Shown: positions 25,708 to 34,570, counted from the first letter of the stretch. The stretch is DNA of 64,000 nucleotides from Streptomyces halobius (GCF_023277745.1 NZ_CP086322.1:8618001-8682000); one strand, 5' to 3'. Translations and numbers: made by a program. Notes: generated by a model not told the origin, from the sequence alone.

Positions 25708-27804
25708 GTGCCCAACGACGAAGAGGCGCTGTTCAGCCGGGTCGACGCACTGCTTGAGAAGGTCGCCGACCCCCTGCCACCGCCTGCCGAGCGCAAGCGC
25801 CTTCGGGAAGCGGCCAACCTGAGCCAGGACGAGGTCGCCAAGACGCTCAAGACCCGACGCGAGTCGGTCGGGAAATGGGAGGCCGGCCACAGCGAGCCGC
25901 GGCCGCCGAAGCGCGCGGCCTACGCACGGCTCCTGGAGCGCCTCGCCGCGCGCTTCCCCGCGCCGGACGCCGCGCCCGCCCAACAGGAGACGCAGGCGCC
26001 CGAGACCTTCGCCGGACCCACCACTGTCGCCTCGCAGTCTGCCGCTTCTGCTCCGGCTGCCACGCCGCAGTCCGAGCACGCGCCGCGTCGGCCATCGTCC
26101 CGGCGCCCGGCGAAGAAGGCCGCCGCCAAGCCGGCCGTCGACGCGCGGTTCCCGCACGGGCCGCTCGCCGTGCTGGACGGCGACGGCTCCGCGTACGGCG
26201 TCGACGGGATCGTGCTGGACTGCCCGGCCACCACCGTCTCGGAGCTGGTGGAGTGGACGCTGCGCGAGTCCGGTCTCGGGGCCCCGCGGCTGCACCGCAA
26301 CGGCCGCGACTCCGACCCGCTGATCGTGCTCACCGCGGCGGCCGCCGTGAAGCTCGGGCTGCCCGAGCGCCTTGAGGGCCACGAGCAGCGCCGCTCCCTG
26401 CGCCTGGAGGACGGCCACCCCGTCCTCAAACAGCTCACCAAGGCGAAGTGGAAGCTCACCCAGCGCGGCTTCGGCCCGTGGGCCCGCGTCTACCGCCCGG
26501 CGCAGGGCAACCAGCGCCAGTGCGTGCAACTCGCCGTGCTGTCCTGGGATGCGCTCGATGCCCGGTCCTGGCCCGCTGTCGCCGGCATGGCGCCGGCCGA
26601 CATCGCCCGCGTCCTCGGCATCTACGCCCAGCGCGTCATCACCCCCCGCGGCTCGACCGCCGTCTCGGGGCTCGAGCTGATGACCGCGCTGCGCCCGCCG
26701 ACTAGGGCCGTGCAGGACCACGCCACCGGTCAGTGGATCTCCGGCCACAACCCGGGCTCGCTCGGCACGGAACCGGTCGACCCGGCACCGCCGGAGGCCA
26801 CCAGTGAGCACCCCGTGGTCGTGCACGGCGGCTGGACGGGCGGCTTCCTCGATGAGGAGGCGTACCAGTGGGTGCGCGACCCGAAGTTGCTCTCCGATGA
26901 GGAGTGCCTGCTGCCCTTCGCGATCGGCCTGGACATCAACACGGCCTTCCTCGCGGCCGCGGCCCGCCTGGTGGTCGGGCTGTCCGGACCCCAGTACGTG
27001 CAGCACCCGGCGTTCGACAAGAAGATCCCCGGTTCCTGGTTCGTGGACCTGTCCGGAATCGAACTGGACCCGCGCCTGCCGTCGCCGTTCACGCCCAGCG
27101 GACAGCGCCCCGAGGGCCCGGCCTGGTACCAGACACACACCGTCGCCTACGCTCAGGAACTGGGCTACAACGTCCAGCCCGTCGAGGCGTACCTGCGGCG
27201 CGAGACCGGCGCGTACCTGGACCCGTGGCACGACCGCCTCAAGACCGCCTACGTCGACACCATGGCCGATCTGGGCGTCACCAAGGACCTCAGCGACACC
27301 GAGTTCCTCGCCGCGATGGAGCGGCACAAGCAGACCGACCCGGGCCTGGCGGCCGTCCTCGCCGCCATCAAGGCCACGGTCAAGGGCGGCGTCGGCAAAC
27401 TCCGCGAGCGCCCGCAGGGCCGCCATTACAAGGACGGCGAGCGGTGGCCTGCCCTAAAGCGCCCGACCTGGCGCCCGGACATCCGCGCCGCCGTCATCAG
27501 CAAGGCCCGGGTCAACATGCACCGCAAGCTGGCCAACATGGCGAAGATGACGGGCCTGTACCCGCTGGCCGTGCTGTCCGACTGCGTCGTCTACCCCTCC
27601 CCGGGGGCTTCACCGCTGGACTTCCTGCCGTACGCCGCCTCCGGCAAGCCGCAGCCGGGCGGGTTCCGCCTCGGACCCACCCCGGGCCTGGCCAAGCTGG
27701 AGGGCGTCCAGGAGATGGCCTGGGCGGTCGACCTGATGGAGCAGGGATACAACCCCGCACGCCACATCAAGGGCGGCGACGCCGTCATGGACGAAGGAGA
27801 GTAG
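25708..27804 (+). CDS. tap: Telomere-associated protein Tap
   Basis: A 698-residue protein that, in Streptomyces, binds single-stranded telomere overhangs and recruits the terminal protein for end patching. The N-terminal helix-turn-helix reads REAANLSQDEVAKTLKTRRE, SVGKWEAGHSEPRPP, followed by a Pro/Ala linker and a long conserved body with WTGGFLDEEAYQWVRDP, FVDLSGIELDPRLPSPF and RHYKDGERWPALKRPTWRPD. Length is near that of the characterised Tap. GTG 25708 is chosen because GGAGGTGA ends five bases before it; an upstream ATG overlaps that site. It is followed three bases later by tpg. Confidence 0.92.
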   Translation: MPNDEEALFSRVDALLEKVADPLPPPAERKRLREAANLSQDEVAKTLKTRRESVGKWEAGHSEPRPPKRAAYARLLERLAARFPAPDAAPAQQETQAPETFAGPTTVASQSAASAPAATPQSEHAPRRPSSRRPAKKAAAKPAVDARFPHGPLAVLDGDGSAYGVDGIVLDCPATTVSELVEWTLRESGLGAPRLHRNGRDSDPLIVLTAAAAVKLGLPERLEGHEQRRSLRLEDGHPVLKQLTKAKWKLTQRGFGPWARVYRPAQGNQRQCVQLAVLSWDALDARSWPAVAGMAPADIARVLGIYAQRVITPRGSTAVSGLELMTALRPPTRAVQDHATGQWISGHNPGSLGTEPVDPAPPEATSEHPVVVHGGWTGGFLDEEAYQWVRDPKLLSDEECLLPFAIGLDINTAFLAAAARLVVGLSGPQYVQHPAFDKKIPGSWFVDLSGIELDPRLPSPFTPSGQRPEGPAWYQTHTVAYAQELGYNVQPVEAYLRRETGAYLDPWHDRLKTAYVDTMADLGVTKDLSDTEFLAAMERHKQTDPGLAAVLAAIKATVKGGVGKLRERPQGRHYKDGERWPALKRPTWRPDIRAAVISKARVNMHRKLANMAKMTGLYPLAVLSDCVVYPSPGASPLDFLPYAASGKPQPGGFRLGPTPGLAKLEGVQEMAWAVDLMEQGYNPARHIKGGDAVMDEGE

Positions 27805-27807
27805 GCC

Positions 27808-28362
27808 GTGACAGACGTCCACGACGCCCTGGAGCGCGCCGACCAGGAGACCTTCACCCGTGAACCCCCCAAGGGCCTGAAGGCCCGAATCAACTTCCTG
27901 GTCAAGCAGCTCAAGACGACCAAGGCCGTCGCGAGCGAGATCGGGGTCAGCCAGCGATCGGTGGAGCGCTACCGCACCGGCGAGCGGAAGCACCCGCCCA
28001 AGGAGATCACGGACCGGATCGACGCTGCGGTGCGTGCGCGCTGGCAGCCGCAGGTCCGCAAGAGGCGCCAGAAGCAAGCCGCCACCGCCACTGGCATCAC
28101 CGTCGAGACCAGGGCCCGGTTCGGATACACCGCGCCGATCGGCACCACCGACGACGGCCGCATGCGGCGGCTGACTGTCCACCTCCCGCCGGAGTACGCA
28201 CGCCGCCTGTTTGACGCCCGCGAGCAGGGCGCAAGCGACCAGCAAATGCGAGACATCGTCGCCGAAGGACTGCAGGAGATCTATTTCAAGGACGGCGGCC
28301 GACGCGCCGACAACCTCGAAGTCGAATTCACGGACATCGACTATTTCGATGTCTCGTTCTGA
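27808..28362 (+). CDS. tpg: Telomere terminal protein Tpg
   Basis: A 184-residue protein, the usual Tpg size, which becomes covalently attached to the 5' ends of linear Streptomyces replicons and primes end patching. The helix-turn-helix is TKAVASEIGVSQRSVERYRT; then come ERKHPPKEITDRIDAAVRAR, RMRRLTVHLPPEYARRLFDA and the C-terminal FTDIDYFDVSF. Hydroxyl residues that could carry the DNA link are present, but which one is used is not readable. It starts three bases after tap, so the pair is one operon. Its presence makes a linear chromosome or linear plasmid origin very likely. Confidence 0.92.
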   Translation: MTDVHDALERADQETFTREPPKGLKARINFLVKQLKTTKAVASEIGVSQRSVERYRTGERKHPPKEITDRIDAAVRARWQPQVRKRRQKQAATATGITVETRARFGYTAPIGTTDDGRMRRLTVHLPPEYARRLFDAREQGASDQQMRDIVAEGLQEIYFKDGGRRADNLEVEFTDIDYFDVSF

Positions 28363-28437
28363 AAGGGGAAACGCGCCGCCCCGCTGCAGGTGACCACCCC
28401 GCACCCTGCCCCGCGCTGAAGCTGAGAGGACACACAG

Positions 28438-29148
28438 GTGATCCGCGCCGGACGAAAGCACCTCGTACGGACGAGGGAACAGCTCGCGCAGGACATGGGC
28501 ATGGCCATGGGCACCTTCCGTAACGAAAAGCCCTACGCGGCAGGGGGCTTCCCCGCGCCCATCAGCTCAAAAGGGGTACGGGTGATGCTGTGGGACGGCG
28601 AGCAGACCGACGCCTTCCTGGCCGACGAGCCGGTGCCCGACCTTCCACCCGTCGGCGCCGACGACGACCTCCTCGACCGCCAGGAAGCCGCGGCCGAGCT
28701 CAACGTCATGCCGAAGACCTGGGACGACTACAAGACGAGCCCACAGATCGCCCCGCACCTGGTCGTGGTGCACGGTGTCGAGCACTATCCCCGCGCCGTC
28801 ATCAGGGCCTTCAGAAACAGTCGGCCGGGCAAGCAGGCCGCGACCGGCCGCCCCAAAGGCAGCGCAAACGCCATCCCGCGCAGCCAACTGCACGACGAGA
28901 TCGCTCCGCTGCTCGACGCAGCGCCGGCCATCGCCATCAACGAAGTCCGCGAGCAGCTGGGCATGGCCTACAGCACGGCACAGCAGGCCCTCGCCACGTT
29001 GCGCGGGGACCGCATCGCCGACCTCCTGACGGCCGCCCCGGAGCTGTCGTTCGACCAGGCCGCCGAACAACTCGGCTACCCACCGGCAGTACGCAGAGTC
29101 GCCCGCCAGGCAACCGCCCGAACACACCGAGAACACGACCATGCGTGA
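28438..29148 (+). CDS. DNA-binding-like hypothetical protein downstream of tpg
   Basis: A 236-residue protein from GTG. It contains repeated short helix-turn-helix-like units: REQLAQDMGMAMGTFRNEKP near residue 15, RQEAAAELNVMPKTWDDYKT near 80 and FDQAAEQLGYPPAVRRVARQ near 205. The middle (GRPKGSANAIPRSQL) is basic. I do not know a named family. It follows tpg by 75 bases, so it may be the third gene of the telomere operon and could regulate it or touch the telomere. Ribosome site GAGAGGA is 9-10 bases upstream. Confidence 0.6.
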   Translation: MIRAGRKHLVRTREQLAQDMGMAMGTFRNEKPYAAGGFPAPISSKGVRVMLWDGEQTDAFLADEPVPDLPPVGADDDLLDRQEAAAELNVMPKTWDDYKTSPQIAPHLVVVHGVEHYPRAVIRAFRNSRPGKQAATGRPKGSANAIPRSQLHDEIAPLLDAAPAIAINEVREQLGMAYSTAQQALATLRGDRIADLLTAAPELSFDQAAEQLGYPPAVRRVARQATARTHREHDHA

Positions 29149-29393
29149 TGCGTGAGGTCCTCGCTGCACACGAGTGGAACGCCCGCTACGCCGCAGGCCG
29201 CGGGTTCCGGCCCGTCACAGACGACGAAGCCGCCGCCTTCGCCGGGCACGATGTTCCCCAAGGTCGGGATCGCTCTAGCTGCCTGTGGCGCCCTGGTCTT
29301 GCTGACCGAGAACAAAGGAGCCTTGGCCGTCGGCGTCCAGTCCAGTGTCGAGGATCTTGTCGTCCAGGAAGGCAGCGGTCTGCTCGTCCATAA
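29148..29393 (+). CDS. Short ORF coupled to the preceding gene, probably truncated
   Basis: Its ATG overlaps the previous stop (TGATG). It opens MREVLAAHEWNARYAAGRGF and RPVTDDEAAAFAGHDV, which looks like a genuine N-terminus. After about 40 codons it runs antisense into the next gene and becomes Arg-rich nonsense. It is likely the surviving head of a gene cut by a rearrangement near 29270. No family recognised. Confidence 0.35.
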   Translation: MREVLAAHEWNARYAAGRGFRPVTDDEAAAFAGHDVPQGRDRSSCLWRPGLADREQRSLGRRRPVQCRGSCRPGRQRSARP

Positions 29394-29574
29394 AGATCCG
29401 CGATCCCTCGGCGGTCAGGATCTGGTCGCCTTCGGCGGGTCCCGCGACGACCGCGAGCTGCAAGGTCTCGGCATCGTCGCTCGTGGTGATACGCAGTCCG
29501 ACGTCCGCCGGTGCGCCCTCTGCGCTGGTGATCGTGCGAACGGCCTCGATGGCCGTGGGGGTGAGCATCAACAT
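29275..29574 (-). CDS. HesB/IscA-like small protein lacking the iron-sulfur cysteines
   Basis: A 99-residue protein opening MLMLTPTAIEAVRTITSAEG, then ADVGLRITTSDDAETLQLAV, AEGDQILTAEGSRIFMDEQT and ILDTGLDADGQGSF. The fold pattern matches A-type (HesB/IscA) iron-sulfur carriers, but no cysteine is present, so it cannot hold a cluster in the usual way. Cysteine-free relatives are common in Streptomyces, sometimes called adhesin-like; their role is unknown. A GGAGG lies ten bases before the ATG. It is convergent with the telomere operon. Confidence 0.65.
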   Translation of the reverse strand: MLMLTPTAIEAVRTITSAEGAPADVGLRITTSDDAETLQLAVVAGPAEGDQILTAEGSRIFMDEQTAAFLDDKILDTGLDADGQGSFVLGQQDQGATGS

Positions 29575-29808
29575 GGTCCAGATCCTCCCCCCAAACAGCC
29601 TCCCACGCACGTCGTAGGGTCGACCTCCGCACCACCCCGCGCGACTCCGGTCCGGCCCACCGACGCCGCGCACGATGGAGGGTGAGCGAGCACGACGAGG
29701 ACCAGGGCGTCATCGCCGAACCAGCCCGGCCGTTGGACGCCGCGCAGGTTCGCGCGGTGATGCCCAGAACGGCCTGCAGGAGACTGGAGAGGGGCTCAGG
29801 AGGCCCTC

Positions 29809-30480
29809 ATGCGTGTCCAGGACATTCGGATCGGCGAGACCTACCAGGTGAAGGTCCCGCAGCGTCTGCCGCCGGCCCTCCGCACCCGCCATCCCCGCAC
29901 CCGCACGGAGTTCGCTGCCGACATGCGGCTGTACCAGCGCCGCGGCGACCGCTTCGACATCACCGTCACCGACATCGCCCCCGAAGCCGCCACAGTCGAC
30001 GGCTACGAGGCCATCACCACCAACCGGGCCACCCTGCGCCTCACTGCAGAGCAGGCCGAGCTCCTGGAGCTCCCCGCCGGTCCCGCGTACGAGATCGACG
30101 GCTTCATCACCGACACCGACGGCAACGAGGCCATCCTCGACGCCACCGTCACCTACACCGCGCTGCCCGCCGTCTGGCTGCGCCCCCTCGAAGAGCCCGT
30201 CCGCATCGCCCCCGGCATCGCTCGCTTCCACCGCGCCCGGGTCCAGGCGCAAGCCACCGGGATGACCGTCCAGGACGTCACTCGTGCCGCTCAGGACGCC
30301 CAAGAACACCAGCGTGACGTCGCCGGGCAAGCACTGGACAGCTACCGAGCCGAGCAATGGCTCCGGATTGCCGAAGTCCAACACCAGGAATGGCGCCGGA
30401 TCTCGGCACTCATGACAGACACCGCAATGAAGACCTACGCCCCGCAGAGCGACCCGGAGGCCGTACCGCCAGGTTCCTGA
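29809..30480 (+). CDS. Hypothetical protein, plasmid/telomere-region type
   Basis: A 223-residue protein opening MRVQDIRIGETYQVKVPQRL. The first ~130 residues form beta-rich repeats (RFDITVTDIAPEAATVDGYE, YEIDGFITDTDGNEAILDAT); the C-terminal third is helical and charged (RVQAQATGMTVQDVTRAAQD, EQWLRIAEVQHQEWRRISAL). AGGAGG lies just upstream, a strong start. I do not recognise a domain. It sits between the telomere operon and decayed hypothetical genes. Confidence 0.55.
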   Translation: MRVQDIRIGETYQVKVPQRLPPALRTRHPRTRTEFAADMRLYQRRGDRFDITVTDIAPEAATVDGYEAITTNRATLRLTAEQAELLELPAGPAYEIDGFITDTDGNEAILDATVTYTALPAVWLRPLEEPVRIAPGIARFHRARVQAQATGMTVQDVTRAAQDAQEHQRDVAGQALDSYRAEQWLRIAEVQHQEWRRISALMTDTAMKTYAPQSDPEAVPPGS

Positions 30481-30877
30481 ACGACGCTTGCGGCTACGCC
30501 GTTACGGTGACCGCCACGCCTTGCACGGCACCGTCCTGTAACCGCTGCTGCTGTGAGGCACACACCCCGTTTTCCCAGGTCGACGGAGTGCGACGTGAGA
30601 CTCTCAGGTGTCAGGAGAGCCGTCGGCGAGTACCTGCGGCGGCTACATGTGGCGCTGCTCCTGGTCCTGCTGCTCGCGGTGGTGTGCAACGTGGTGCTGC
30701 CGGTAATCGTCGGAAGGGTTGTCGTCGGAGCGGTGCTGCTCGTGGTCGTCGTGGTGAGTGGCTGGGATGGTGTCGTGGGTGCAGCGCAGCATTTGCACGC
30801 ACCAGGCGGCACACGGGTGCTCCACGGGTAGCAGGCCAGCCCCGCCCGCGCAGCCGCAGCCGGTCGTTTAACCTCGA
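30481..30877. other. Gap without a convincing gene
   Basis: A plus-strand frame from GTG 30595 would give a Val/Leu-rich membrane peptide (HVALLLVLLLAVVCNVVLPV), while the other strand gives a His/Asp-rich peptide. Neither has a clear ribosome site or known relatives, so I call neither. Confidence 0.4.
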
Positions 30878-31948
30878 TTGGTTACAGAACGCCACATGCG
30901 TGATCGAAATGTCGAGGGATTCCACGTCGGAGCTTGTGTCGGACGACGATTCGCTGGGCGGTATGCGTCCGAGCCTGGACGGGGACGAGGCCGTCTTGGG
31001 TTACGAGCCCAGGAGGGTCTCCCGGATCGCTGCCGGGTTCTGCACACCATCACGGTGGGAGGGAAGAGGGGCCGGTGGGACGACGTGCCGGCACGGGTCG
31101 GCAGGCGGCTGGAGGTGGCTCGGGCCGAGGAGCGCCGCCGCCAGGCTGCGGCTCAGGAGGTAGCGGACCGGGCCGCTGCCGATCGGGCCCGTGCCGAGGC
31201 TGAGGCCGCCGAACGAGCTCGCCGTGCCCGGCCGTGCGCGCAGTGCGGGGAACCCGAGACCGGCGGGCTGTGCGCGGTGTGCTGGGAGCACGGCGAGACC
31301 GAGAAGCTCGTTGGCCAGGCCGTCACCGCGGCCGCCGTTGGTCTCGGCGACCCGCACGACCCCGGCATCACCGCAGCCCTCGCCGCCGAGGCCGAGGCCA
31401 CCATCCGCACCCGCATCCAGGACGCCTGCGGCCGCGTCGATACCGACGGAGCCACCGACATCACGATCGCCATCGCCGGACGACTCGCTGCCGAGTCGAT
31501 CCTCAAGGACCAGCGCGCCACCGCCCTGCACGCCTTGGGCCTCACCCACCAGGCCCAGGCCGAGGCCGACCTCGCCCGACAGGCGCAGCTCCGCCGCCTG
31601 CACCCCTCGGCTGAGGCCGCCGAGGAAGCCGCCACCGAAGCCGCGGAGCAAGTTCGCTCCCGCACCGCCGAGTACCTGTTCGCCACCCGCAGCCAGGCAT
31701 GGCACCCTGCCCAGCTCCCCACCCAGGCCGAGACTCCGACGCTGCAGGGGCGTGCCGCCGTCTACGAGACGGGCGCCGCCCAGGTGCGCGCCGCGACCGT
31801 CGCCCCCGTGCAGGCTAAGGGCAAGGTCGTGCCGGATGCGCGGCGCAGCCCTCGCGTCGAGCGCCTGCACCGCGTGGAGCAGGTGGAACTGCAGGCAGCG
31901 GCGGAGGCGGAGGAGACGGCCCGGCTGCGGGCGCAGATCGCCGGCTGA
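30878..31948 (+). CDS. Zinc-finger coiled-coil hypothetical protein, possibly frameshifted near its start
   Basis: The convincing part begins near 31060: KRGRWDDVPARVGRRLEVAR, a long Ala/Glu/Arg helix, then RPCAQCGEPETGGLCAVCWE (two CxxC pairs, a zinc ribbon), then more coiled coil to the end. Upstream, this frame is Arg/Gly rich and odd, while another frame from ATG 30909 gives a plausible MSRDSTSELVSDDDSLGGM through EPRRVSRIAAGFCTP. The original start is therefore probably in that frame, with a slip near 31050-31070. I recall similar proteins beside replication or telomere genes, without known function. Confidence 0.45.
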   Translation: MVTERHMRDRNVEGFHVGACVGRRFAGRYASEPGRGRGRLGLRAQEGLPDRCRVLHTITVGGKRGRWDDVPARVGRRLEVARAEERRRQAAAQEVADRAAADRARAEAEAAERARRARPCAQCGEPETGGLCAVCWEHGETEKLVGQAVTAAAVGLGDPHDPGITAALAAEAEATIRTRIQDACGRVDTDGATDITIAIAGRLAAESILKDQRATALHALGLTHQAQAEADLARQAQLRRLHPSAEAAEEAATEAAEQVRSRTAEYLFATRSQAWHPAQLPTQAETPTLQGRAAVYETGAAQVRAATVAPVQAKGKVVPDARRSPRVERLHRVEQVELQAAAEAEETARLRAQIAG

Positions 31949-31986
31949 CACGCCGTCTGACCGCCCAGCCCGGCCGTGCCTCTGGA

Positions 31987-32390
31987 GTGCATGACCCGGT
32001 GGGCTGGCTGCTCGGACGAGGGCTGCCCACCCTGAGCCCCTGCACCGACATGCGGTGCGACGAGGGCGTCCTCATGCATTCCGGCGGCGTCTGCGAGCGC
32101 TGCGAGGACCTGGTCATCGATCGTCGCGGCCGCCGCCGTCGTGTCGCTGCCGAGGTCCAGGCCGAGCTGCCCGACGCCACGCCCGAGCAACAACGCGAGG
32201 CATTCGAGGGCCGGCTGCGTGAGAGCCGTGCCACCGGCCGTCCGCCCCGGCCCGCAGGCCAGATCGACGTGCATATCGGCGCCTTGCAGCGGCATCCGGT
32301 CGATGCCGCGCTCCCGCAGTCAAGCGCCGGCTCCGCGACCGTCACCATTGCCGCGTACGAGAACCTCCCGGGAGCCCCGCACCCGATCGC
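31987..32390 (+). pseudogene. Zinc-finger hypothetical protein, truncated at its 3' end
   Basis: The frame reads LSPCTDMRCDEGVLMHSGGV, CERCEDLVIDRRGRRRRVAA and LPDATPEQQREAFEGRLRES. The cysteines suggest a second zinc-binding module. A frame slip near 32025 would add another CxxxxC upstream (CSDEGCPP). After about 32390 the frame runs antisense into the monooxygenase gene, so its true 3' end is lost. It may belong with the preceding coiled-coil gene. Confidence 0.4.
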
Positions 32391-33535
32391 GGCGCCACGG
32401 CGGCGGTCACGGGGGAGAACCCGGCGTCCAGCAGGCCACGGGCCGCCAGCTCCGGCCGTACGCCCTCGCCGAACCAGTACGCCTCCTCCAGGTGCGGATA
32501 GCCGGAGAGGACGAAGTGCTCGATGCCCAGGGCGTGGTACTCCTCGATCCGGTCCGCCACCTCGCCATGGCTCCCGACCAGCGCGGTGCCCGCCCCGCCG
32601 CGTACCAGCCCGACACCGGCCCACAGGTTGGGTGCGATCTCCAGCTTGTCGCGCGCACCGCCGTGCAGCGCCAGCATCCGCTGCTGGCCCACCGACTCGC
32701 TCTTGCCCAGGGCCTGTTGGGCGGCAGCGACGGTGTCCGGACCGAGGTCGTCGAGCAGTCGGCCGGCGGCCGCCCAGGCTTCCTTCGCGGAGTCCCGTGA
32801 GAGGGTGTGCAGCCGGATGCCGAAGCGGACCGTACGCCCTTCCTGCTCCGCCAGCCCGCGAATCCAGTCGATTTTCTCCTTCACCTGCGCCGGCGGCTCG
32901 CCCCACGTGAGATAGACATCCGCGTTCCGGGCCGCGACCGGCCCCGCGGCCCCCGACGAACCGCCGAAGAAGATCTGCGGCAGCGGGTCCGGCGGCAGCG
33001 CGGTCAGACCGCCCTCGACCTGGTAGTGCACGCCCTCGAAGTCGATCGGCCGGCCACTCCACACACCCCGTACGACCTGTAGGAATTCATCCGTGCGGGC
33101 ATACCGCCGGTCGTGGTCGAGAGGGTCACCGAACCGCTTCTGCTCGGTCGGGTCGCCGCCGGTGACCACATTCAGCAGCAGCCGCCCGCGCGCAATGCGC
33201 TGATACGTCGCGGCCATCTGTGCGGCCAGCACCGGTGAGATCACTCCGGGCCGGAAGGCGACCAGAAACTTCAGCCGCTCGGTGACCTGGGTCAGCGCCA
33301 TCGTCGTCAGCCATGCGTCCTCGCACCAGGTGCCGGTCGGTGTGAGGACCGCTTCGAACCCCAACTGCTCGGTGGCCTTTGCGATTTGGGCCAGATACTC
33401 GATGTCCGGGGCGCGTACCCCGCTGACCGGGGTGATGCGGTCGCGCCGGATACCGCCGTCGGTGTACGTGTGCCGGTCGACGAGCGTTCGCCCGTCGCCG
33501 CCGGTCGGCAGAAACCAATGCAGGTGTACGGACAT
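32342..33535 (-). CDS. ssuD: FMNH2-dependent alkanesulfonate monooxygenase (SsuD type)
   Basis: A 397-residue luciferase-like TIM-barrel enzyme that releases sulfite from alkanesulfonates with reduced flavin. The frame opens MSVHLHWFLPTGGDGRTLVD and contains LGFEAVLTPTGTWCEDAWLT (an active-site Cys/Trp region), KFLVAFRPGVISPVLAAQMA, RLLLNVVTGGDPTEQKRFGD and HFVLSGYPHLEEAYWFGEGV, matching SsuD throughout. No ssuA, ssuB, ssuC or flavin reductase gene is adjacent. A short leader ORF lies 136 bases upstream. The last ~15 residues extend past the usual end. Confidence 0.88.
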   Translation of the reverse strand: MSVHLHWFLPTGGDGRTLVDRHTYTDGGIRRDRITPVSGVRAPDIEYLAQIAKATEQLGFEAVLTPTGTWCEDAWLTTMALTQVTERLKFLVAFRPGVISPVLAAQMAATYQRIARGRLLLNVVTGGDPTEQKRFGDPLDHDRRYARTDEFLQVVRGVWSGRPIDFEGVHYQVEGGLTALPPDPLPQIFFGGSSGAAGPVAARNADVYLTWGEPPAQVKEKIDWIRGLAEQEGRTVRFGIRLHTLSRDSAKEAWAAAGRLLDDLGPDTVAAAQQALGKSESVGQQRMLALHGGARDKLEIAPNLWAGVGLVRGGAGTALVGSHGEVADRIEEYHALGIEHFVLSGYPHLEEAYWFGEGVRPELAARGLLDAGFSPVTAAVAPRSGAGLPGGSRTRQW

Positions 33536-33671
33536 GTCACACGGCCTTTCACAGGCTTGCGCGGGGGGAGGAACCGACCGGCGGTGACCGGCAACCGCGA
33601 ATCAGAAACCGCAGAGAGCGAGGGGAGAGCGTGGGAGAACCGGAGATCGGGGGTGAGAGGTGGAGAGCGCG

Positions 33672-33755
33672 TCAGCGGCCGCGGTGACACGCGGCGGAGG
33701 TCACTCGCAGCAGGTCGATATGACCGCGCGTGGTGAGGGGAGCTGACGTAGGCAT
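33672..33755 (-). CDS. Leader-peptide ORF upstream of the sulfonate monooxygenase
   Basis: A 27-codon frame opens MPTSAPLTTRGHIDLLRV and ends TSAACHRGR. Actinobacteria carry many such peptides (pattern HIDL-RV-SA-C-R) before sulfur-related genes, and a role in cysteine- or sulfur-responsive attenuation has been proposed for related uORFs. The stop is 136 bases before ssuD on the same strand, which suits translation-dependent control. The ribosome site is weak. The remaining sequence 33756-33961 holds no gene that I can support. Confidence 0.65.
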   Translation of the reverse strand: MPTSAPLTTRGHIDLLRVTSAACHRGR

Positions 33756-33961
33756 GCGGCCGAACGTAGCGGCGCGCTTCGAGACGGTCAAACGTCATCT
33801 CGGCTGATGGACCATTGTTTCGCGGGTATTGCGGGCAATGGGGCGTCGCGTGCAGCCAGCCGGTCGCCATCGCACACACGCATCCAATCCCGTCGTACAC
33901 ATGGCGGTGCGCCACAGCCTGGAGTCTGTGGCGCACCGGTGGTGGGGTGTTGCCTGGCGAG

Positions 33962-34570
33962 CTACCCCACGCGCTCGATCCGCGCATTGCGGATGAGGAA
34001 CTTCCCCTCCTCGCGGACCTGCTCGAACGCCGCGTTGTTGAGCAGCACACAGCTGCCCGACGTCGAAGTGACGGACACGGTGGTGGACTTGTTGTTGTCC
34101 AGGTTGGTCACCTTCAGCTTGGTGCCGGCGGGGAACTCGCCGCTGGACGCCGCCGGTGCACCGCCTTCGCCGGAGACGGTCACCGTCGACCCCTTGCAGA
34201 CCACCTCGCCCTCCGGCGCTGCTGAGCCTTGCGCCTGATCACCGCCGCCGTTGTCGTTGGCGCCGCCGGCGTCACCTGCCTGGCCGCCTTCGCCGCCTCC
34301 TCCCACGCATCCGGCCGCCTTCCGCTGGGCCTCGATCTGTTTGATCACCGCCTGACGGTTGGCGATCCGGGCGACTGACTGGGCGTCAGGGTTGGCCTGC
34401 TGCGCGGCGATGAACTTCTGGTTGTTGCTCAGTGCGGTGGCCAGTCCGTCGCACGCCGCCGACGCCTGGCTGGTGCCGGTGGTGACCATGGCGATTCCGC
34501 CGACCAGCGTGGCGGCACTGGCGAAGAGGGTGATCTTTGTGCCCTTGCCGACTCTTCTCTTCCGGGACAT
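33962..34570 (-). CDS. Secreted hypothetical protein
   Basis: A 202-residue protein with a signal peptide: basic MSRKRRVGKGTK, hydrophobic ITLFASAATLVGGIAM, cleavage likely after SQASA. The mature part starts with a helical region (ACDGLATALSNNQKFIAAQQ), followed by a Gly-rich linker (residues ~88-115) and a C-terminal beta domain (FPAGTKLKVTNLDNNKSTTV, SGSCVLLNNAAFEQVRE). Four cysteines could form two disulfides. GGAG precedes the ATG. The last domain vaguely recalls double-psi barrels; function unknown. Confidence 0.7.
   Translation of the reverse strand: MSRKRRVGKGTKITLFASAATLVGGIAMVTTGTSQASAACDGLATALSNNQKFIAAQQANPDAQSVARIANRQAVIKQIEAQRKAAGCVGGGGEGGQAGDAGGANDNGGGDQAQGSAAPEGEVVCKGSTVTVSGEGGAPAASSGEFPAGTKLKVTNLDNNKSTTVSVTSTSGSCVLLNNAAFEQVREEGKFLIRNARIERVG

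Noticed and set aside
25708..28362. Presence of the telomere itself in the window
   Set aside because: No dense cluster of the palindromes expected at a Streptomyces end was seen, and genes continue to both edges. Only the telomere-protein genes are here.
29682..30317. Plus-strand frame with GTG 29682 (SEHDEDQGVIAEPARP)
   Set aside because: Only the first 25 codons look coding; the rest is another frame of the gene at 29809, which has a far better ribosome site.
30595..30831. Val/Leu-rich membrane peptide
   Set aside because: No ribosome site and no relatives known. The hydrophobic run is explained by GTG/CTG-rich sequence whose other strand is equally open.
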